Positions 5,299-9,381 of a stretch of DNA of 9,381 nt are shown one piece after another. The translations under genes were made by a program, and so were the position numbers. The stretch is from Dehalococcoidia bacterium. GTDB lineage: Bacteria > Chloroflexota > Dehalococcoidia > SZUA-161. Under the pieces are notes generated by a model, which was not told the DNA's origin, did no database searches, and worked only from the letters and a program-made list of their open reading frames with translations. Where the stretch lies: contig SOKG01000315.1 of assembly GCA_004376205.1 (NCBI GenBank), positions 1-9,381 on the forward strand, in the 5' to 3' direction. Position 1 is the first letter of the stretch, and every line of letters begins with the position of its first letter.

Positions 5299-7275
5299 GT
5301 GGCCAAGGCACAATATGAAAGGCTGTTTTCCCCGGGTCGAATCGGGACAATGAAGCTAAAGAACCGCATCGTTTACCCACCGATGGGGACCAACGTAGGC
5401 ACTTTCGAAGGAGAGGTCACTGAGCGATTGATAGCGTATCACGCAGCGCGGGCCAAGGGTGGTGTCGGACTGGACATAATCGAGAACGTTGGTGTCGATA
5501 CCAAGGCCAGTGGAGCGCGGCTACCGTTCGGGGTGAATATCGATGACGACAGGTTCCTCCCGGGACTAACCAAACTGGCCGACGCTATCAAGAAGAACGG
5601 AGCCAAGGCTGCCGTGCAAATCTACCATGGCACCATATGGGCTACGCCCGAGGAAAGGCCGGTGTTCGGAGCTGAGCTGCCCATAGAACTTGCTGAAGAT
5701 AATATCCAACTGGCCATCCAGCGCCATGCTGAGGCGGCGAGGCGAGCCAAAGCAGCAGGGTTCGATGCCATCGAGATCCACGGCTCCAATATCAACGCAC
5801 AGACCCAGTTCCGCTCGGCGGTCTGGAACAAGCGCAAGGATAAGTGGGGCGGCAGCGTGGAAAAAAGGGCGCGGTTCTTGATCGAGACAATAAAGGCCGT
5901 CAGAAAGGAAGTGGGGAAGGACTTCCCCCTGTGGTGTCGGCTGAGTATGACCGAGGCATTCTACACCGGCGGTGGTCGAATAGCCGAGTACGGCGTCACC
6001 CTGCAGGACACCCTGATACACGCTCCCATGTTCGTAGACGCCGGCGTGGATGCTATCCACCTCGGAATCGGCGGGTTCTACGACTACACCTGGCAGTACT
6101 TCACAATGTGCCCGGTGGAGGCTCAGGGGCCAGCTCCCTACCTGGACATGATCGCGGCAGTGAAGAATGTGGTCAAGGTCCCAGTGTGGGGACCTGGACG
6201 GATCACCCCAGAGATTGCGGAGAAGGCTCTCAGAGCCGGGAAGCTGGATTTCGTCGATATGGGAAGGGCCATACAGGCCGATCCCGAGCTTCCCAACAAG
6301 GTGGCAGCGGGCAAAGAAGACGAGATACGGCCCTGCATCCACTGCAATAACTGCATGGAGACCCTGGCATGGGCAGACGGCGTGGCTTGCTCGGTAAACC
6401 CTGCTGTGGGACGCGAACAGGAATTCGAGATCAAACGTGCGGCCAAGCCCAAGAAGGTGGTTATCGCTGGCGGAGGGCCAGCAGGAATGGAGGCAGCGCG
6501 GGTAGCGGCGCTGAGAGGTCACCAGGTAACGCTCTACGAGAAAGAGAAGAGGCTGGGCGGTCAGTTGATTCAGGCCGCAATACCGCCTCACAAATCGGAG
6601 ATAAGAGACCTGATTGCCTACCAGGCGAACCAGCTGAAGAAGCAAAAGGTAAAGGTAGAATTGGGGAAGGCGCTGACCCCAGAGGAGGTCAAGAGAGTTA
6701 AGCCGGACGTGGTGATCGTTGCCACCGGGGTTAAGCCGGTGATCCCCAAAGAGGAGGTTCCGGGGCTTGACACGCTTTCCAACGTGGTCATGGCCGAGGA
6801 TGTGCTCCTGGGCAAGGCCAAGGTAGGCGAGAGGGTGCTCATCATTGGTGGCGACCAGGTGGGTGCTGAGGTGGCCGAGTTTCTCGCAGACAAGGGGAAG
6901 GACGTAACCGTCGCCAGGAGAAGCCAGTATATCGCAAACAGCATGAACCCCGACATGCGAATGCTCCTCGTCGACAGGCTGAGGCAGAAAGGTGCTCGTA
7001 TGCTCACCAATGTCCAGTACATGAACGCAACCGACACCGGTTTGTTGATCCACGTACGCGGAGGCGTAACTTCGATGGCGGAAATCGGAGCCGACGCCAT
7101 GAAGAGTTTCCCTGCTGACACCATCGTGCTCGCTGCGGGTTCAACGCCCAACACTGACCTTGCGCAGGCACTTGAGGGCAAGGTCCCCGAGGTGCATAGC
7201 ATAGGTGACTGCGTGGAGCCCAGGCGGATACTGGAAGCCATGCGCGAGGGCTGGAAGGTAGCACTCGAAATATAA
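5299..7275 (+). CDS. Old Yellow Enzyme-type NADH:flavin oxidoreductase (FMN/FAD/[4Fe-4S]; 2,4-dienoyl-CoA reductase/TMADH-like)
   Basis: 658 aa, the size of the multidomain family that includes 2,4-dienoyl-CoA reductase FadH, BaiCD/BaiH bile-acid enzymes and trimethylamine dehydrogenase (TMADH). An N-terminal FMN-binding TIM barrel (about 1-340, LFSPGRIGTMKLKNRIVYPPMGTN) is followed by four [4Fe-4S] Cys: C346, C349, C352 and C364. The spacing C-x2-C-x2-C-x11-C is closer to TMADH than to FadH. Next comes an FAD domain with GGGPAG (391-396) and acidic E414, then a second Rossmann domain (about 511-600), and the GD box HSIGDCVEP near the end. Two departures stand out. The active-site strand reads HGSNINAQTQF (161-171) where relatives have HGAHGYLxNQF, so the usual catalytic Tyr is Asn166 and the second His is Asn164. 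The second dinucleotide motif reads GGDQVG (517-522) instead of GGGxxG. Start is GTG at 5299 after AAGGAGGA; no better ATG with a ribosome site precedes it. Substrate is unknown: reduction of an enoyl compound is likely from the family, but the altered residues argue against plain dienoyl-CoA reductase. It is probably cotranscribed with the VOC gene 73 bp downstream. Confidence 0.92.
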   Translation: MAKAQYERLFSPGRIGTMKLKNRIVYPPMGTNVGTFEGEVTERLIAYHAARAKGGVGLDIIENVGVDTKASGARLPFGVNIDDDRFLPGLTKLADAIKKNGAKAAVQIYHGTIWATPEERPVFGAELPIELAEDNIQLAIQRHAEAARRAKAAGFDAIEIHGSNINAQTQFRSAVWNKRKDKWGGSVEKRARFLIETIKAVRKEVGKDFPLWCRLSMTEAFYTGGGRIAEYGVTLQDTLIHAPMFVDAGVDAIHLGIGGFYDYTWQYFTMCPVEAQGPAPYLDMIAAVKNVVKVPVWGPGRITPEIAEKALRAGKLDFVDMGRAIQADPELPNKVAAGKEDEIRPCIHCNNCMETLAWADGVACSVNPAVGREQEFEIKRAAKPKKVVIAGGGPAGMEAARVAALRGHQVTLYEKEKRLGGQLIQAAIPPHKSEIRDLIAYQANQLKKQKVKVELGKALTPEEVKRVKPDVVIVATGVKPVIPKEEVPGLDTLSNVVMAEDVLLGKAKVGERVLIIGGDQVGAEVAEFLADKGKDVTVARRSQYIANSMNPDMRMLLVDRLRQKGARMLTNVQYMNATDTGLLIHVRGGVTSMAEIGADAMKSFPADTIVLAAGSTPNTDLAQALEGKVPEVHSIGDCVEPRRILEAMREGWKVALEI

Positions 7276-7348
7276 GGGGGATTACAACTCTTGCTCCTTG
7301 TGGATTTCTAAGAATGCTTAAAACGTATCATACGAGGAGGTACCCCAG

Positions 7349-7834
7349 ATGGCACAGCTAAAACTAAACGATCACAAGCTCGACCATATCGGTGTCGTGG
7401 TCAAGGATATTGAAAAGGCGGTGGACTTCTACGCCAAGGCATTCGGCTTGAACTTTGACGAGATCGCAGAGCACCAACTGCCGCCCGATGTAATAACCAG
7501 GGGCAAGCCCACCCCTTTCACCATGAAGGTGACCTTCGCCCCGATGGGGCCGCTAAGGCTGGAGCTGGTACAGATCGTTGAAGGTGAGAGCCTCCACACC
7601 GAGTTCCTCAAGGAGCATGGTGAGGGCATAATGCATTTGGGCTTTGAAGTGGCCGACCTGGAGAAAGAAGTGGCCAATGCCGAGGCGCAGGGGCTTGAGT
7701 TGATCTGCCACCTCAAGATGGTGGGAATCATGGCCTTCGCCTACTTTGACAGCACAAAGACCAACGGCGTCATGATCGAGCTTGTTCAGGAAAACGTGCG
7801 GGAGCGGATCATGGCGAAGCTGGCTGAGCAGTAG
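7349..7834 (+). CDS. VOC-superfamily metalloenzyme (glyoxalase / methylmalonyl-CoA epimerase-like)
   Basis: 161-aa protein with two beta-alpha-beta-beta-beta modules of the vicinal oxygen chelate fold. The first starts LDHIGVVVKDIEKAVDFYAKAFG (residues 11-33) and the second MHLGFEVADLEKEV. The expected metal ligands are all present: H13, E72 (in RLELVQ), H96 (in GIMHLGFEV) and E144 (in VMIELVQ). An H-E-H-E set is like glyoxalase I. As I recall, methylmalonyl-CoA epimerase has Gln at the second position, although overall flow and the C-terminal GVMIELVQ resemble that enzyme. ATG at 7349 has a near-perfect ribosome site GAGGAGGT (7334-7341) with 7-nt spacing. No signal peptide or membrane segment, so cytosolic. 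It follows the flavin oxidoreductase by 73 bp with no terminator or good promoter between, and a strong terminator lies downstream, so the two form one unit. It may isomerise or hydrate the oxidoreductase's substrate or product, but that is inferred only from adjacency. Confidence 0.88.
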   Translation: MAQLKLNDHKLDHIGVVVKDIEKAVDFYAKAFGLNFDEIAEHQLPPDVITRGKPTPFTMKVTFAPMGPLRLELVQIVEGESLHTEFLKEHGEGIMHLGFEVADLEKEVANAEAQGLELICHLKMVGIMAFAYFDSTKTNGVMIELVQENVRERIMAKLAEQ

Positions 7835-7870
7835 TGCTCGCTTTGACACTTCGTCTGGCAAGATCAACAG

Positions 7871-7919
7871 GGGGAGCCTGGCATCCGGTGCAACACCATG
7901 TCAGCGGGGCTCCCCTTTT
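7871..7919 (+). terminator. Strong intrinsic terminator of the oxidoreductase-VOC unit
   Basis: GGGGAGCC (7871-7878) pairs with GGCTCCCC (7908-7915), followed by TTTT. The loop region folds further: TGGCAT (7879-7884) with ATGTCA (7898-7903, one G-U), and GGTG (7887-7890) with CACC (7894-7897). The result is one long imperfect hairpin 36 bp after the VOC stop. Confidence 0.9.
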
Positions 7920-7942
7920 GCCCATAGGCTACCCAGGGATGA

Positions 7943-7967
7943 GGCAGTCTGAAAACTGCCCTGTTTT
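7943..7967 (+). terminator. Possible second, weaker terminator
   Basis: GGCAGT (7943-7948) and ACTGCC (7955-7960) form a six-pair stem with loop CTGAAA, followed by CTGTTTT. CAG (7934-7936) could extend it with CTG (7961-7963) across a bulge. It would back up the terminator at 7871-7919, but it partly overlaps the radA -35 box and could be a chance hairpin or an operator. Confidence 0.35.
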
Positions 7968-7995
7968 GCCAAATCTTTGGACACCCTCGTATAAT
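7966..7995 (+). promoter_or_regulatory. Sigma-70-type promoter of radA
   Basis: TTGCCA (7966-7971) and a perfect TATAAT (7990-7995) with an 18-bp spacer. Transcription would begin near 8002, giving a short leader of about 31 nt before the ATG at 8033. No LexA-type box is recognisable around it. Confidence 0.8.
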
Positions 7996-8032
7996 ATGTA
8001 CTGATCCAGCACAGGTAAAAAGGTGTTAGCCA

Positions 8033-9379
8033 ATGCCCCGTCCCAAGAGCGTTTTCGTCTGCCAGCAGTGTGGCAATGAAAGCCCCAAGTGGCTGGGGCA
8101 TTGCCCCAACTGCGATCAGTGGAATACCTACGTCGAGACAGTAGTTAAACATACACATGCTGCGACTCCACCCACTCCAGTACAGGAACTCTCCCAACTC
8201 TCCACCGATTCCGTACCCCGCCTCACGCTACCCATAACGGAGTTCAACCGGGTGCTGGGCGGTGGCATAGTCCCCGGCTCCATGGTGCTCATCAGCGGAG
8301 ACCCCGGCATCGGCAAATCGACGCTCCTGCTCGAGGTAGCAGGGATGATCGCTGAACGCGAGGGAAAGGTGCTCTACGTTTCCGGCGAGGAATCGGTACA
8401 CCAGATAAAGCTGAGGGCTGACAGGTTAGGAATACGAGGAGAGGGACTTCTCCTTTTGCCTGAAACCGATTTGGAAAACATCATCGAGCGAGGAAGGGAG
8501 ATATCGCCGCGACTGGTGGTTATCGATTCCATTCAGGCGGTTCACCTGAGCGGCCTGACCTCAGCGGCGGGCAGCCTTGCCCAGGTACGGGAGTGCACTT
8601 CGAGACTGATGCACTGGGCCAAGTCGAGCAATACTCCTATCTTCATAGTGGGACATGTCACCAAGGATGGGACGATCGCAGGACCGCACACCCTGGAACA
8701 CATCGTCGACGTCGTCCTCTACCTCGAAGGGGAACGCTTCAGCGCCTATAGGCTGCTGCGCGGTGTAAAGAACCGCTTCGGCTCAACCAACGAGGTTGGC
8801 GTTTTCGAGATGAGGGATCAGGGGTTGGTGGAAATAGCAAATCCCTCCCAGGTTTTCCTCTCCCAGCGCTCTCAGGGGGCAATAGGCTCGGTGATCGTTC
8901 CCACCCTTGAGGGTACCAGACCGCTGCTGGTGGAGATCCAGGCGCTCACCAGCCCCACCAGCTTCGGACTGCCTCGCCGCAACGCGAACGGTATTGACTA
9001 CAACCGCCTGCTCATGATCACCGCCGTCCTCACCAAGCGTGTGAGGCTGGCCCTGGGCAACCAGGACATTATTGCCAATGTTGTCGGTGGAATCAGGGTA
9101 AACGAGCCGGCAGCAGACCTGGGCCTTGCCCTGGCCATCGCCTCAAGCTCTCGCAACGCCAGGGTTAATCCCGACCTTGTAGCCATTGGGGAAGTTGGGC
9201 TCAGTGGAGAGCTGAGGGCGGTATCTCAGCTTGAGAAACGGCTGGCTGAAGCGGCCAAGCTCGGCTTCAAGTCCTGCCTGCTCCCGCCACTCCAGAGCGG
9301 GCAAAAACTGCCTCCTCAGATCGAACCCATCGCTGTAAGCTCACTGTCCCAAGCACTGAAACTAGGACTGGAAGGATAG
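8033..9379 (+). CDS. radA: DNA repair protein RadA (recombination and branch-migration ATPase)
   Basis: 448 aa, complete, typical RadA (Sms) length. It is a RecA-like cytosolic ATPase/helicase that promotes branch migration during homologous recombination and repair. An N-terminal C4 zinc finger uses C10, C13, C24 and C27 (CQQCG...CPNCDQW). The ATPase core has Walker A GDPGIGKST (89-97), Walker B LVVIDS (161-166, Asp165) and the RadA-specific KNRFG motif (246-250). The C-terminal Lon-protease-like domain (about 300-448) contains GGIRVNEPAADLGLALAIASS. RadA lacks a working Lon Ser-Lys dyad as a family trait, so no proteolysis is expected. ATG at 8033 follows AAAGGTG (8019-8025) with 7-nt spacing. 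The gene is transcribed from its own promoter and starts a new unit after two terminators. The stop is two bases before the window end, so downstream cotranscription cannot be judged. Nothing is unusual in the sequence. Confidence 0.97.
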   Translation: MPRPKSVFVCQQCGNESPKWLGHCPNCDQWNTYVETVVKHTHAATPPTPVQELSQLSTDSVPRLTLPITEFNRVLGGGIVPGSMVLISGDPGIGKSTLLLEVAGMIAEREGKVLYVSGEESVHQIKLRADRLGIRGEGLLLLPETDLENIIERGREISPRLVVIDSIQAVHLSGLTSAAGSLAQVRECTSRLMHWAKSSNTPIFIVGHVTKDGTIAGPHTLEHIVDVVLYLEGERFSAYRLLRGVKNRFGSTNEVGVFEMRDQGLVEIANPSQVFLSQRSQGAIGSVIVPTLEGTRPLLVEIQALTSPTSFGLPRRNANGIDYNRLLMITAVLTKRVRLALGNQDIIANVVGGIRVNEPAADLGLALAIASSSRNARVNPDLVAIGEVGLSGELRAVSQLEKRLAEAAKLGFKSCLLPPLQSGQKLPPQIEPIAVSSLSQALKLGLEG

Positions 9380-9381
9380 CT

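Noticed and set aside
5566..7053. 495-codon open frame on the - strand, antisense to the flavin oxidoreductase
   Set aside because: It lies wholly within a well-supported gene, its translation (rich in His, Leu, Gly, Val) resembles no family I know, and such antisense frames are common opposite G+C-rich genes with biased third positions.
1..9381. CRISPR array, transposase, tRNA or phage genes
   Set aside because: No spaced direct repeats, transposase-like protein, tRNA T-arm/anticodon pattern or phage protein could be found on either strand.

Overview
The window reads as bacterial chromosome of moderately high G+C with housekeeping genes of Gram-positive or Chloroflexota type. ClpC rather than ClpA/ClpB, a free-standing 5S rRNA gene, a Cys-type formate dehydrogenase and an anaerobe-type FMN/FAD/[4Fe-4S] ene-reductase together suggest a strict or facultative anaerobe. 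My best guess is Chloroflexota, class Dehalococcoidia or a relative. That is an inference from gene content and remembered gene order, not proven by the sequence.

All five protein genes are on the + strand. Region by region: (1) 2-2008, the C-terminal part of a molybdenum/tungsten formate dehydrogenase catalytic subunit, cut by the window edge. (2) 2009-2599, a gene-poor 590-bp stretch. It holds a decayed copy of a 5S rRNA tail plus terminator, a good promoter, about 200 bp of structured leader, an intact 5S rRNA gene with no 23S rRNA gene beside it, a perfect 19-bp terminator hairpin, and a likely extended -10 promoter for clpC. (3) 2600-5056, clpC, the AAA+ unfoldase of the ClpCP protease, ending in a run of ten C. 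(4) 5057-7919, a two-gene unit with its own near-consensus promoter and a 159-nt leader. It encodes a 658-aa Old Yellow Enzyme-type flavo-iron-sulfur oxidoreductase and a 161-aa VOC (glyoxalase/methylmalonyl-CoA epimerase-like) enzyme, closed by a strong terminator. (5) 7966-9379, a strong promoter and complete radA, the recombination/branch-migration ATPase.

Functionally, clpC (protein quality control) and radA (recombination repair) are stress-response housekeeping genes that often lie near each other. The oxidoreductase-VOC pair sits between them as a separate transcription unit and probably handles an unsaturated, perhaps CoA-linked, organic acid. Formate dehydrogenase would supply electrons from formate or reduce CO2; it belongs to an operon that starts upstream of the window.

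I did not find a clearly new multi-gene system. The points most worth following up are the oxidoreductase with altered catalytic and nucleotide-binding motifs, the lone 5S gene with a degenerate second copy of its tail, and the unexplained structured leader in front of it.
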